DNA of 64,000 nucleotides from Desulfosporosinus shakirovi (GCF_020595055.1 NZ_JAJDOO010000004.1:177355-241354); one strand, 5' to 3'; positions 8,224 to 18,162 are shown, counted from the stretch's first letter. A program made the numbers and translations. The notes: a model not told the origin generated them from the letters alone.

Positions 8224-8539
8224 CCTTCAATAAATAAGTAGGCTAAAACTGGTGTCGTAACAATAGGAACACTGAAAGAGTTAACTTTAAGTCAAGCCAT
8301 GAGCTGTCTAAAGGACATATAAACGGTTGAACTAAAGAAGATGATTTCTGTATTAAACAGGAGTCATCCTTTTTTGATTCAATGGAATATCTGCAATAAT
8401 TATATTAGCGATCTGGTGGCATATAGGCAGAAATCATACTGTGGAAAATTTTATAGCCAAATAATAAGGTTAAGAGGTAATTTTATTAAAATGTCGAATT
8501 ATAGAATAATATGGAGATATACAAGAGAGAGGTTGATTT
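8224..8539 (+). other. intergenic region with terminator
   Basis: This 316-base spacer holds one clear element: ATGATTTCTG (8341-8350) pairs, with two G-U pairs, to CAGGAGTCAT (8358-8367), followed by a T-run at 8370-8375. This is probably the terminator of the DUF2695 gene. A 68-codon open frame starting inside the hairpin is not believed. The remainder is AT-rich and presumably carries the promoter of the PAS regulator. Confidence 0.6.
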
Positions 8540-10510
8540 ATGTCTGAGAGAATTGAGCATTATAGCATGGATAAGTACCAAGAAATTTATTTCTTTAGTC
8601 CGACGGCTATGATTATTATAGATATAGACACAGGAGACATTGCAGAAGTGAACCAAACTGCCATTGATTATTATGGTTATTCCACTAATGAATTCCTGAG
8701 GTTGAAGATATTTGACATAGACACAGGGGAGCCGTCATTAATCTCTGAGTGGATGAAGGATATAAGCAGGCCTAAAACTTTGATTAGCAAACATAGACTC
8801 AAAAGCAGTGAAATTCGAGATGTAGAAATCTCTTCACGAATCATTAATTTAAAAGAAAAAAAACATATTATTTTATCAATGGTAGATGTAACGGAAAGAT
8901 TGCAGGTTGAAAAAGAACTGAGGGAGAATCGTGAGCGGTTAGAGCTGGTTCTCTCTAGTACAAAATCTGGGATTTGGGATTACAATATGATTAACGATTC
9001 TGCCTATATGGATAAACAATGGAAAGGGATTCTTGGTTATGAAGAACATGAGCTAACTAGTGGTGCAAAAGAGTGGCAAAGTCGTTGGCATCCTGAAGAT
9101 AACGAGAAACTTACTTTGGCAATACAACAAAGCAGGGATGGAAAGACCGATCATTACGAAGTTGAGCATCGTATGCTCCACAAAGATGGCTCATACCGAT
9201 GGGTCAATGCCATAGGGAAAATCATCCGCAATGAAAAAGGGCAACCAGTACGGGCAGTAGGAGTCATGACAGATATTACCAAAATGAAAGAAACAGAGAG
9301 TCGAATTTTAGAAAGCGAAAATAAGCTAAGGGACTTTGCTCAAGCTATTCCTGATAACAGTGCCATCGTTGACGAAGATGGCTGCTATGTAGAGGTGTTT
9401 GGAAACAGTGGAGTACAAATGGAGTCCAGCGTAAAAATGCAGGGAATGACATTTCATCAATTGTTTCCTCAAGATCTTGCAGATTTGATGCTGGAAGACG
9501 TCAGTAATGTCGTATCAACCGGCGAGAATAAAACGATGATTCGAGAAATGTATTTCGGGTCTGAGAAACGCTATATTGAGGGGCGTATAGGTCCGATGCA
9601 ATACCGGATTAACGGGAAGAGGACTGTGGTTGTGGTCATATCTGACATCACGGGGCGTTTTGAAGTTGATCAAATGCTTAAATTCACATATGAATTGCAA
9701 CGTAAAAGCGATTTTATAAATGATATTCTTAGTGGCATGATAATTGACAATAAAAAAACACACATGATGGCCAAAGAAATTGGGATTACTTTAGATTCTC
9801 CGTTATACTGTTGCTTAATTCTGCTCCAAGGATCTGATGTGAAAAATCGAAACAACCAAAATTCTAAACCCTCAAAGAGTCAAATGAATCAAATACTCTA
9901 TCTTATAAGTACTCATTCAAGATATATTGTCTGGGATAATCGAGATAAGATAGGGGTATTGTGTCAGGATGGAAATCCACAGGACTCTTGGGAAAATAGT
10001 ATGAAAGCAGCGTCTGAACTTAAGGAAATTATTGGAAGATCAAAATTGAATTTTAATATTATAATAGGAATAAGTGATATCCATTGTGGTACCAACAGTA
10101 TAAAGGACAGTTATCAAGAAGCAAGCAACACTCTTATTTCAGCACAATGTCAAGTGCAAGGTCAAGGGGGAATCTATTACCATAAGGATGTCGGGCTTTT
10201 TCAGATTCTTTCTTTGATTTACGGAAAAGACTATTCTTTAGAATTTGTTCGGAAAATGGTAGGCCCTCTAATTGAACATGACTCTGAAAAAGGATCAGAC
10301 CTTTTAATTACTCTAGAAGAGATTCTGCAAAATAATAGTCTGAAAGATGCTGCGAATAAGTTATTTATTCATTATAAGACGTTGTTTTTTCGCAAACAAC
10401 GATTAGAAAAGATTCTAGGCGTGTCCCTTGATAACGTTGATATCAGGTTAGCACTTGCTATTGCCATCAAATTACACAAATTGATGATTAGTAATCCAAC
10501 CCCTAGATAA
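8540..10510 (+). CDS. PAS-domain transcriptional regulator with PucR-type helix-turn-helix
   Basis: A 656-residue soluble protein. Three PAS modules follow each other: about residues 10-118, 130-255 (PAS_3 type, with HPEDNEKL and the HRMLHKDGSYRWV motif) and 262-375. A CdaR/GGDEF-like middle region spans about 385-560. A C-terminal helix-turn-helix (about 590-645, NNSLKDAANKLFIHYKTLFFRKQRLE) has the layout of PucR/CdaR activators. There is no kinase, receiver or sigma-54 domain, so this is a one-component cytoplasmic sensor that probably binds DNA itself. The start ATG at 8540 follows GAGAGAGG. The ligand and targets are unknown; chemoreceptor genes follow. Confidence 0.85.
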   Translation: MSERIEHYSMDKYQEIYFFSPTAMIIIDIDTGDIAEVNQTAIDYYGYSTNEFLRLKIFDIDTGEPSLISEWMKDISRPKTLISKHRLKSSEIRDVEISSRIINLKEKKHIILSMVDVTERLQVEKELRENRERLELVLSSTKSGIWDYNMINDSAYMDKQWKGILGYEEHELTSGAKEWQSRWHPEDNEKLTLAIQQSRDGKTDHYEVEHRMLHKDGSYRWVNAIGKIIRNEKGQPVRAVGVMTDITKMKETESRILESENKLRDFAQAIPDNSAIVDEDGCYVEVFGNSGVQMESSVKMQGMTFHQLFPQDLADLMLEDVSNVVSTGENKTMIREMYFGSEKRYIEGRIGPMQYRINGKRTVVVVISDITGRFEVDQMLKFTYELQRKSDFINDILSGMIIDNKKTHMMAKEIGITLDSPLYCCLILLQGSDVKNRNNQNSKPSKSQMNQILYLISTHSRYIVWDNRDKIGVLCQDGNPQDSWENSMKAASELKEIIGRSKLNFNIIIGISDIHCGTNSIKDSYQEASNTLISAQCQVQGQGGIYYHKDVGLFQILSLIYGKDYSLEFVRKMVGPLIEHDSEKGSDLLITLEEILQNNSLKDAANKLFIHYKTLFFRKQRLEKILGVSLDNVDIRLALAIAIKLHKLMISNPTPR

Positions 10511-10770
10511 TAAGGGAAAATGAATAGCCACAAAAGATAAGAAACGTATTTATTTGTTGAAAGTTATATCCATGAAGGATATAGAAAAGAGGTTTGATTA
10601 AATTCATGATATAGTCAGAGAATTTAATTTATATTGATAGTCAAATCCGAAAATATGATGGATTTTTTCGCGTATAACAATAGAATGAAATTCTACTTTA
10701 ATCTTTAATGATATTTTTTATAATTATAATGTAAAGTATTTTGCTTTACCTTTAAAAAGGAAGACGAGTT

Positions 10771-12465
10771 ATGAAAAGAGTTAATTTGAAATTTAAAGCT
10801 AAAATTATTTTTACGATAAGTTCTTTGTTAATGTTTCTAGCAGTTGCTATTTTAGTAGAGGTTTATTTTGGAGTTAATGCTATGGTTGAAAGAAATGTGA
10901 GTCAACAAATTCAAAGCAGTTCAAAGAGCGGTTATAGACTACTGGATGAAAGATATCCAGGTGAATGGCAAACTGATGGAGATAAACTCTTAAAAGGGAC
11001 GAAAATAATAAATGATGATAACGAGTTAGTAGATGCTATAAAAAGTGATACGGACTCCATTAGCACAATATTTTTATTTGATACAAGAATTGCTACTAAT
11101 GTTATGAAAGACGGCAAAAGAGCGACGGGTACCAAAATGTCTGAACAAGTGGCAAATACAGTTATAAAGCAAGGAGAAATTTATGAAGGAGATGCGATTG
11201 TAACAAATAGGCTTTATCAAACAAAGTATACTCCGATTAAAGACTCCAATGGCAAGACAATTGGCGCTTTTTTTGTTGGAGTAGAAAAAGGCAGTGTAGC
11301 AGCGCAAGTAAACAAAATTATTATTTCTATTGCCACCTTTTCCATAGTTGCCATTTTATTGGGAATTATTATTTCGGTGCTCCTTGTTAGAAGTATCTCT
11401 AAAAACATTGCTAGAATTCATAGTTCCCTCACCAAAATTTCTTCAGGAGATTTAACAAATACCTGTGAGGTAACTTCAAACGATGAAATTAAAGAAATTG
11501 CAGATGGACTGAATAGTACGATACAAAACATTAAAAATATGATAATGAATGTACAAAGTGAAGCGGAAAATATAGAAGTTGTAGTTAGATGTGTTTCGGA
11601 AAATGTAAATGCTCTTAATTCGGGTTTAGAAGATGTATCTGCGAGCACTGAAGAATTGTCTGCGGGTATGGAAGAAACTGCTGCTTCAGCAGAAGAAATG
11701 ACAGCTACTGCTCAAGAAATTGAGAAAACTGTTGAATCATTAGCCGAAAGTGCTCAAAGTGGCGCATTAGAAGTCTTGAAGATTAATAATAGAGCATCAG
11801 AAACGAAAGAAATGGTTAATGTAGCAAAAAGGCCTTCGACATTTTCTTAGGGACTAAGCATGAACTTGAAATAGCTATAGAAAATTCAAAAATAGTTAAC
11901 CAGATTAGCATTTTATCTGAATCCATAATGCAAATAACCGCACAAACTAACCTTCTAGCCTTAAATGCGGCAATAGAAGCGGCCAGAGCGGGAGGAGCGG
12001 GGAAAGGTTTTTCAGTAGTTTCGGAAGAAATCAGAAAACTCGCCGAACAGTCCAAAGATACTGTCATTAAGATACAAGATATTACAGTCAAGGTTATTAG
12101 TGCGGTGGATGGTCTTACTAACAGTGCCAATAGATTGCTCCAATTTATGTCGGCAGATGTTCATGACGATTATAGTACAATGCTCAATGTTGCTGACAGG
12201 TATAATGAAGATGCAAAGTTTGTAGATGATCTCGTTTCGGAGTTTAGCTCTGCTTCAGAAGAAATTTTAGCTTCGATGAAAGAGGTCTTCTTGACGATTG
12301 ATGGAGTTTCCAAGGCAGCTTATGAGGGAGCTGGGGCAACGACAAATATTGCTCAAGAGGCCACAGATATCACCCTAAAATCTAATGGTATTTTAGAATT
12401 AACAAAATAGCTCGAAGAAAAGTACCGAAAGGTTACAAGAGGGGATTTCCAAGTTTAGGTTTTAG
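10771..12465 (+). pseudogene. methyl-accepting chemotaxis protein with two opposite frameshifts
   Basis: The first frame (10771-11850) encodes a TM helix, a single-Cache extracytoplasmic sensor (about residues 40-180), a second TM, HAMP, and the start of the signalling domain, then ends in an out-of-frame tail. The MCP core continues in another frame from about 11826, including the hairpin tip [16 protein letters not shown], after loss of one base in an A-run at 11826-11830. That frame stops at 12408-12410. A third frame restores a normal MCP ending (STERLQEGISKFRF, stop 12463-12465), implying one extra base in the A-run at 12404-12407. The two lesions compensate in phase. The gene is either newly broken or affected by homopolymer sequencing errors. 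The Cache domain is clearly homologous to that of the regulator at 53211. Confidence 0.85.
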
Positions 12466-12746
12466 AGAAATTAGTCTCTTGACTATGGTTCTAAAGCTGG
12501 CCTATATATTTATTAGGTTTTACGGCACAGACTTTATGTCAATAGTCGAATAGTTATTTATCCTTCAAGGATAGATAAGATGCTCTTTTTGTTTGAAAAT
12601 ATATCTATGCAAATCATAGAATTTAGGATCTAATGCACCTATAATAATTCTAAGAATACAAAATAGAGTAAATTCAGTTTAAAATTCAAAACTTGCTATA
12701 ACTTGGAAAAAATCCATTGTGTATTAATTTTTGAAGTTAAGGGGAC

Positions 12747-14138
12747 GTGGGCAAAATATTATTCTCTAAAAAAATATCGAAGGAATCTTCGATAGGGGAC
12801 GAAAAGTCAGATTATGAAAAGTTATATCAGTGTTTAAAAGGGTGCGATTTTACACAAAAGATCGAAATCGACATCCATTCTGCAAGTCCATTATATCCGA
12901 CTGTTGAAATTTTGAACCGTGTCATCTCGGAGCAACAAGACTCAACGAAGCTCTCATTGAAAAAATTTGATAGAGCAGTTCAAGATCTCACTAGTATGAC
13001 GTCGATTCGTCAGATGCTGAAACAAATTCAAGAACAGACCATGCAACTGGGAAACCTTTCGGCCCAGGCTGAAGAGCTAGGTGCAGCCGCCAGTGAGGTT
13101 GCCGTATCAGCAACCAATTCATCAGGATTTGTAGAGGAATCAACCAGGGCTGCAGTTACCGGAGGACAAAAGATTGAACAGGCTATCCAATTTGTGGAGC
13201 ATTCCTTTGATGAGTTTGAAAAAGTTAGTCAGCAAGTTCAGGAAGTTATGAGTTCAATGCAGGAGATAGAGCTAATTGTGGGCGTGATATCAGGGGTAGC
13301 GGACCAAACTAACCTGTTAGCTCTCAATGCGGCTATTGAGGCAGCTCGGGCTGCAGAACATGGGCGAGGCTTTGCAGTCGTTGCAGATGAAGTGCGTAAA
13401 TTAGCGGAGTATACAAAAGAATCAGTTTCCGATATTAGTCATAAAATTACTGACTTAAGTCATAATTCAGTAGAAACAACAAAAAAGATTACGTCACTTA
13501 GTCAAACAATGCAGAGTGGAAAGTCTGTGATGCAAGAGGCTGCCGAGTCTCTGCAACAAATTATTCGGAATTTCGAGTCGGTCGCTCATGACATTCATAA
13601 TATTGCAGCCGGAAGCGAGGAACAAAGTGCTGCAAGCGAGGAATCTTCAAGGAGTATTGGTACGGTGTCCCAGGCTTCTGAGAATATCAATGATATCGCT
13701 ATGATTACAGGCCAGGGGATTTATAACCTCAGTCGAGATCTGCAAAACATTAGGTTTGAGCAAATTCAGAGAGTCCCTGAAATGGATATTCTCCAAGCGT
13801 TAGAACTCTACAAGACGGACCATCTGCTCTGGACTTGGCGGATATACAACATGATATTGGGCTTTGAAAATATTAAGTCTAGTGAAGTAGGTAATCACCA
13901 TGATTGTCGTCTGGGAAAATGGGTAGATAATCTAGCAAACAATAAATGCGCCGATTTACCTGCTATTAATGACCTTGAAGTTCCCCATAAACAAGTCCAT
14001 GAGCTGGCCCGCCAAGCAGCAGAAGCCTTCGAAGAAGGAAATTCTGCAAAAGCAGAACAAATTCTTGTGCAAATGACCCAGTCTTCTCAAGAAGTTGTTA
14101 ACATATTAAGCCAACTTCAAGCAGAATGCAGAGATTGA
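12747..14138 (+). CDS. soluble methyl-accepting chemotaxis protein with C-terminal CZB zinc-binding domain
   Basis: A 463-residue cytoplasmic chemoreceptor without TM helices. The signalling coiled coil spans about residues 85-335, with the CheA/CheW-contacting tip [35 protein letters not shown] (cited as separate motifs [17 protein letters not shown] and [13 protein letters not shown]). A CZB domain follows (about 350-450) with [19 protein letters not shown] and HKQVHELA supplying the usual His/Cys zinc ligands. CZB receptors sense zinc or oxidants such as hypochlorite. The start is GTG at 12747, just after AAGGGG; no better start exists before the coiled coil. A perfect 19-bp hairpin follows the gene. 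Confidence 0.9.
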   Translation: MGKILFSKKISKESSIGDEKSDYEKLYQCLKGCDFTQKIEIDIHSASPLYPTVEILNRVISEQQDSTKLSLKKFDRAVQDLTSMTSIRQMLKQIQEQTMQLGNLSAQAEELGAAASEVAVSATNSSGFVEESTRAAVTGGQKIEQAIQFVEHSFDEFEKVSQQVQEVMSSMQEIELIVGVISGVADQTNLLALNAAIEAARAAEHGRGFAVVADEVRKLAEYTKESVSDISHKITDLSHNSVETTKKITSLSQTMQSGKSVMQEAAESLQQIIRNFESVAHDIHNIAAGSEEQSAASEESSRSIGTVSQASENINDIAMITGQGIYNLSRDLQNIRFEQIQRVPEMDILQALELYKTDHLLWTWRIYNMILGFENIKSSEVGNHHDCRLGKWVDNLANNKCADLPAINDLEVPHKQVHELARQAAEAFEEGNSAKAEQILVQMTQSSQEVVNILSQLQAECRD

Positions 14139-14162
14139 CTGCTGAACTTGCGTGATGAATAC

Positions 14163-14207
14163 AAGTAACCCTCAAAGTGATTAGGTAGATCACTTTGAGG
14201 GTTACTT
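14163..14207. terminator. perfect 19-bp hairpin after the CZB chemoreceptor
   Basis: Bases 163-181 of the 14-kb block pair perfectly with 189-207 around a 7-base loop; the core is CCCTCAAAGTGAT / ATCACTTTGAGGG. No long U-tract follows, so termination efficiency is uncertain. Confidence 0.7.
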
Positions 14208-14300
14208 ATATGTAAGATTATTATGGAGCGTATTGACATCAACAAAGGATTAAGCTACTGTAAAATTTGAAAGGCCATATTCAGTAAGGAGCAACCTTTA

Positions 14301-15017
14301 ATGGAGCAACTGACTATAAGAGATCATACTATTCCTTATGAGGAACGACGGAGTACTCGTTATCGAAGAATAACACTGAGCATTCTTGAAGATCGCGTTC
14401 GCATTTCAGCGCCCAAAAATGTGTCTGCCAAGCAACTGCAAGACTTATTAAGCACCAAGCAGGAGTGGATTTTAAAACATTGGCTCGTGAAGCGAGATAC
14501 GCTGAAAGTCCCGGCAAGATATATCGATGGTGAACAGTTTTTATATCGTGGAAATACCATAGAGTTAAAAATTATAAGGTATCCTCGTAAAATGATTAGA
14601 GTTTTTCTGGAGGGTCAATTGCTCGTGGTTAACTTGCCAATGGATTTACTAGAACAGGACTGTGCGTTGAATATCATGGAAGCACTCAAGTTATGGTATA
14701 AAGCGCAAGCGCGCAAGATTCTGCAAGATAAGCTTGATAAACAGGCCAAGAGAATGCAGGTTTCCTTCCAAACATTTCGACTTAAGGAACAGAAGACAAG
14801 ATGGGGGAGTTGTTCAAGTAAAGGTAATCTTAATTTGAATTGGCGTATTATTATGGCCCCTGATTCAGCGATGGATTACATTATTATTCATGAGCTGGCT
14901 CATTTGACCCATCTCAATCATTCTAAGCAGTTTTGGCAGAGGGTTGCAGAGTTTATACCGGAATACGCAGATTGGAGAAAGTGGTTTAAGGATCATGGGC
15001 AAAATTTAAGACTGTGA
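14301..15017 (+). CDS. YgjP-type metal-dependent hydrolase (DUF45, M48-like)
   Basis: A 238-residue soluble protein. The C-terminal half has the zinc motif HELAHLTHLNHSKQFW near residue 196: an HExxH pair plus a third His six residues on. Upstream lies the family-typical KTRWGSCSSKGNLNLNWRI segment. This is the YgjP/DUF45 group, related to SprT and M48 peptidases; some members have been reported with nucleotide hydrolase activity, so the true substrate is unsettled. The start ATG at 14301 follows AAGGAG. It is a single gene bounded by hairpins at 14163-14207 and 15071-15115. Confidence 0.88.
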   Translation: MEQLTIRDHTIPYEERRSTRYRRITLSILEDRVRISAPKNVSAKQLQDLLSTKQEWILKHWLVKRDTLKVPARYIDGEQFLYRGNTIELKIIRYPRKMIRVFLEGQLLVVNLPMDLLEQDCALNIMEALKLWYKAQARKILQDKLDKQAKRMQVSFQTFRLKEQKTRWGSCSSKGNLNLNWRIIMAPDSAMDYIIIHELAHLTHLNHSKQFWQRVAEFIPEYADWRKWFKDHGQNLRL

Positions 15018-15070
15018 TGACCAAAACCAGCTCTCAATCAGCCATAAAGGTGCCTATGTTAATTGATTAT

Positions 15071-15115
15071 ATCACTCCCCCTAGAGCACTTATATATTAC
15101 TCTTGGGGGAGTGAT
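15071..15115. terminator. hairpin after the YgjP-type gene
   Basis: A 16-bp stem (15071-15086 with 15100-15115; CACTCCCCC / GGGGGAGTG core, one mismatch) around a 13-base loop. Confidence 0.75.
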
Positions 15116-15166
15116 GATTATAAGAACTTCTTATTAATCAAATAAAAAAATAAGGGAGAGTACAGT

Positions 15167-15565
15167 ATGCGTTTATGGCATGAAAATTTGCTCTCACTTT
15201 TGCCAAGACAACAACTTTTGGGACAACATAGGGAATGCTGCGCACTTCGTGGGAACAGCTGGGGAAAGCCTCATTCAGTAGTTAATTATGTTTTTCGCTA
15301 TTCTCGAGAACGATTGTGGAGTTATCATGTGAGGGTAATGAACGAGATGAAGCGGCGCGGATACAATCCCGAAAGTTGTTGGATTGATCCCGGATACCGT
15401 GGGAAATCGGCACCGCGATTCCAGCCTGATCATCGAGAAATTCAACATCTGAGAGACGAGGAAAGCAAGATGTTTCTTGTGTATCCCGAACACAATGAAA
15501 AGTACCTTAAAGAGTGTTTGGAAAACCTGCGCAGTAAAGGAATAATCATTTTGTTTAATGGATGA
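15167..15565 (+). CDS. pyrimidine-dimer DNA glycosylase family protein
   Basis: A 132-residue protein. The N-terminal MRLWHENLLSLLPRQQLLGQ and HRECCALRGNSWGK segments are the signature of the bacterial group related to T4 endonuclease V (Pyr_excise family). T4 endonuclease V cuts at UV-induced cyclobutane dimers; its activity in this bacterial group is presumed by homology. The start ATG at 15167 follows AAGGGAGAG. It stands alone between hairpins. Together with the splB gene at 24308 it would give this spore-former two UV-repair routes, which is an inference. Confidence 0.8.
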   Translation: MRLWHENLLSLLPRQQLLGQHRECCALRGNSWGKPHSVVNYVFRYSRERLWSYHVRVMNEMKRRGYNPESCWIDPGYRGKSAPRFQPDHREIQHLRDEESKMFLVYPEHNEKYLKECLENLRSKGIIILFNG

Positions 15566-15624
15566 AGGAGGCAGAGCTAAATACAGTTTGACCTAGCCGG
15601 AAGCAAATAAAGATAAGATAAGAT

Positions 15625-15672
15625 AAGATACCCTTAGAGGATGTGTCGTAAGACATCCTCTAAGGGTATCTT
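15625..15672. terminator. perfect 20-bp terminator hairpin
   Basis: Positions 15625-15644 pair perfectly with 15653-15672 around an 8-base loop, with a T-rich tract (GTAGTTTTGTTTTATC) after it. The left arm is preceded by a four-unit AGATA tandem (15611-15630). It lies between convergent genes. Confidence 0.85.
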
Positions 15673-15743
15673 GTAGTTTTGTTTTATCAAGCCACCTGTA
15701 GCAATTTTCAACATGTCTAACATCTGCTTTGCTTAATATTAGC

Positions 15744-16316
15744 CTAGTTAAAAAATACTTGACCGTCTTTCAACGAGTCGATGATCGCCAAAGATTCTAC
15801 CTGCAGGCCTTTTTCCTCTACGAGTTTTCTTCCCCCTTGAAATGATTTTTCTATGACGATACCCACACCAGAGATTTCAGCGTTGCTCTGAGATACTAAA
15901 CTAACTAAACCCAGGAGTGCACTTCCACTAGCAAGAAAATCATCGATAATCAATATTTTGTCATTTGAGGATATGAATTCTTTGGATATTTTAATAGTAT
16001 ATTCCTGGTCTTTAGTATAAGAATAAACTTTCGATTCGTAAACATCGTGATTCATATTGAGGCCGGCATGTTTTTTGGCAAAGACTACTGGTACATTATT
16101 AAAGTATTGAGAGGTAATACTTGCAATGGCTATACCAGAGGTTTCGATGGTTACAATTTTTGTTATTTCTTTAGTTGAAAACCTGCGTTTGAATTCCTTA
16201 CCTATTTCATTGAACAAAGTAATATCCAATTGGTGATTCAAGAAACTATCAACTTGAATGATTCTATTTTCGGTTATTTTTGCGCTATTACGAATTTTTT
16301 CTTTCAAGAGCTTCAT
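15744..16316 (-). CDS. xpt: xanthine phosphoribosyltransferase
   Basis: A 190-residue purine salvage enzyme converting xanthine and PRPP to XMP. It aligns along its length with Bacillus Xpt: VDSFLNHQLDI near residue 21, ITKIVTIETSGIAIA near 50, PVVFAKKHAGLNM near 78, and the PRPP loop ILIIDDFLASGSALLG near 124. The start ATG at 16314-16316 is preferred because homologues begin MxxLKxKI; upstream codons would add an unrelated 36-residue extension. The AAGGGAG upstream is 13 bases away, which is longer than ideal. I looked for a purine riboswitch in the leader and did not find its conserved loops. Confidence 0.93.
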   Translation of the reverse strand: MKLLKEKIRNSAKITENRIIQVDSFLNHQLDITLFNEIGKEFKRRFSTKEITKIVTIETSGIAIASITSQYFNNVPVVFAKKHAGLNMNHDVYESKVYSYTKDQEYTIKISKEFISSNDKILIIDDFLASGSALLGLVSLVSQSNAEISGVGIVIEKSFQGGRKLVEEKGLQVESLAIIDSLKDGQVFFN

Positions 16317-16672
16317 ATGTGGTAAAATACTCCCTTCTAAGTATAAAACACTGCTTCTTTTTAATAAGGTAGATATACAAAATGTATTAATGAATAGAAT
16401 ATCTTGATAATCGTAAAAAATCAATTTAATTTTTTTTAGTTAGGGCTGGTTTTTCAATTGAGTTGGGGAGTTAGCTGTTTAATATAAAAATCTGGGGCTT
16501 TTATATAGGTTAGTGATCAAGGTTAACGAATAATATTGTATAACGGAGATAAACCTAGTTGATAACGTGTTTGAGGAAAAGGAAAAACATTTATTTTGTC
16601 GAAGTATAAAAACATTGGAATCTAGGACTAGTCCTAGATTCGACGAGGCATCACTAAGGAGGAAATGGAAAC
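16317..16672. other. divergent spacer between xpt and icd
   Basis: A 356-base AT-rich spacer carrying the promoters of two divergent genes. No purine riboswitch core is present on the xpt side. On the icd side the only distinct element is the perfect palindrome at 16619-16640. No small gene with a ribosome binding site was seen. Confidence 0.5.
16619..16640. promoter_or_regulatory. perfect 22-bp palindrome in the icd leader
   Basis: The 22 bases are fully self-complementary (half-site AATCTAGGACT), 33 bases before the icd start and upstream of its AAGGAGG. An outer GTCGAA (near 16599) and TTCGAC (16638-16643) pair adds to it. It could be an operator for a dimeric regulator or an mRNA hairpin. 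No regulator is adjacent. Confidence 0.55.
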
Positions 16673-17884
16673 GTGCAGAAAATTCAAATGAATGTCCCGT
16701 TAGTGGAGATGGATGGAGATGAGATGACTAGAATCATCTGGAATTCCATTAAAGAAATCTTACTTAAACCCTACATCGAATTAAAAACAGAGTATTATGA
16801 TCTTGGTCTCCAGAAACGGGATGAAACAGAGGATCAAATCACAATTGATGCTGCTATGGCAAACAAGAAATATGGGGTAGCTGTCAAATGTGCGACGATT
16901 ACACCAAATGCTCAGAGAGTGGAAGAGTATAAGCTAAAGCAAATGTGGAAAAGTCCTAATGGCACTGTAAGAGCGATTCTTGATGGAACTGTTTTTCGTG
17001 CTCCTATCATTGCAAAGGGTATTCAGCCATTAGTACCTTCATGGAAGAAACCCATTATCATTGCCCGTCATGCCTATGGAGATATCTATAGGAATGTAGA
17101 GTATAGAGTAGACGGACCAGGTAAGGCTGAGCTTGTCTTTACCAACGAAAAAGGGGAAGAGACTCGTCAGACGATTTTTGAATTCAAAGATAAGGGTGTT
17201 CTCATGGGAATGCACAATCTTGACCAATCCATTGAAAGCTTCGCACGCGCATGTTTTAATTACGCCCTTGAAGTAAAGCAGGATCTGTGGTTTTCCACCA
17301 AAGATACAATCTCCAAGCAATATGATCATACCTTTAAAGATATCTTCCAGGAAATTTATGATCAGGAGTATCAGGAAAGATTTGAAGAGGCTAAGATAGA
17401 ATACTTTTATACTCTCATTGACGATGCAGTTGCCAGAGTGGTTCGCTCCGAAGGAGGTTACATATGGGCATGTAAAAATTATGACGGTGATGTTATGTCT
17501 GACATGGTCGCTACAGCCTTTGGGAGTTTGGCAATGATGACGTCAGTATTGGTATCACCGGATGGCAATTTCGAGTATGAGGCTGCTCATGGTACTGTTA
17601 CCAGGCATTATTATAAACATCTTCAAGGGGAAGAAACTTCGACGAATTCTATGGCGACAATTTTTGCTTGGTCGGGTGCCTTAAGAAAACGCGGAGAACT
17701 TGACGGACTAAAGGAATTGGTTGAGTTTGCGAATCAATTAGAGGAAGCTTCATTGAAAACAATTGAAGCAGGAATTATGACAAAAGATCTGGCGCTTATC
17801 TCGGAACTTCCTAATAAGAAAACGGTCAGTACAGAACGTTTTCTTATCGAGATAAGGCAGACACTTGATAAAATACGCGGATAA
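16673..17884 (+). CDS. icd: NADP-dependent isocitrate dehydrogenase, type II homodimeric
   Basis: A 403-residue enzyme oxidising isocitrate to 2-oxoglutarate and CO2. It belongs to the eukaryote-like subfamily (as in mitochondria and Thermotoga), shown by [13 protein letters not shown] at the N-terminus, [15 protein letters not shown] near residue 74, [17 protein letters not shown] near 96, the [20 protein letters not shown] block near 267, and [11 protein letters not shown] near 305. The start is GTG at 16673, 10 bases after AAGGAGG; an ATG at 16665 is out of frame. It is monocistronic with a strong terminator. In an anaerobe this enzyme feeds glutamate synthesis or an oxidative TCA route. 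Confidence 0.95.
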   Translation: MQKIQMNVPLVEMDGDEMTRIIWNSIKEILLKPYIELKTEYYDLGLQKRDETEDQITIDAAMANKKYGVAVKCATITPNAQRVEEYKLKQMWKSPNGTVRAILDGTVFRAPIIAKGIQPLVPSWKKPIIIARHAYGDIYRNVEYRVDGPGKAELVFTNEKGEETRQTIFEFKDKGVLMGMHNLDQSIESFARACFNYALEVKQDLWFSTKDTISKQYDHTFKDIFQEIYDQEYQERFEEAKIEYFYTLIDDAVARVVRSEGGYIWACKNYDGDVMSDMVATAFGSLAMMTSVLVSPDGNFEYEAAHGTVTRHYYKHLQGEETSTNSMATIFAWSGALRKRGELDGLKELVEFANQLEEASLKTIEAGIMTKDLALISELPNKKTVSTERFLIEIRQTLDKIRG

Positions 17885-17894
17885 TTATGATCCG

Positions 17895-17934
17895 GCTCCA
17901 TCGGTCGCTGTGAACTGCCGATGGAGCTTTTTTT
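17895..17934 (+). terminator. rho-independent terminator of icd
   Basis: GCTCCATCGG (17895-17904) pairs perfectly with CCGATGGAGC (17918-17927), followed by seven T. Confidence 0.95.
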
Positions 17935-18003
17935 GTGTGGACTGGAATGGCAATGTTGTGTGGGAATTTAATTATGAGGACTGCAAGTTGAGTAAAACGT
18001 CAA

Positions 18004-18043
18004 AAGGAGCCCTTGGCCGGTAATTTCCGGCGAAGGGCTCCTT
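18004..18043. terminator. hairpin between icd and the UxaA-family operon
   Basis: AAGGAGCCCTT (18004-18014) pairs with AAGGGCTCCTT (18033-18043), with an inner GCCGG/CCGGC stem (18016-18020 / 18027-18031). On the minus strand a short T-run follows. It probably ends the UxaA-family transcript. Confidence 0.75.
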
Positions 18044-18162
18044 CTCAAATAATGAGATTCATATGAAGCGCAGTAATGATGAGGGCTCTATAATATCTTC
18101 GACGTTGTTAACTCGTATTAGCGATTACCCAAGAAGTTTGTTCTGCGAAAAATTCTGTCTGA

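Noticed and set aside
8341..8547. 68-codon open frame before the PAS regulator
   Set aside because: Its first codons lie in a terminator hairpin with a T-run and it lacks a ribosome binding site.
15167..15565. First considered as a truncated transposase or phage fragment because of its small size
   Set aside because: The full-length LPRQQLLGQHRECCALRG pattern fits an intact pyrimidine-dimer glycosylase family protein.
15611..15630. AGATA tandem repeat read as part of a CRISPR array or variable repeat locus
   Set aside because: Only four 5-base units, no spacers; it is a minor tandem next to a terminator. No CRISPR array was seen anywhere in the window.
16317..16440. Purine riboswitch upstream of xpt
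   Set aside because: The paired loops and conserved core of the purine aptamer were not found on the minus strand.
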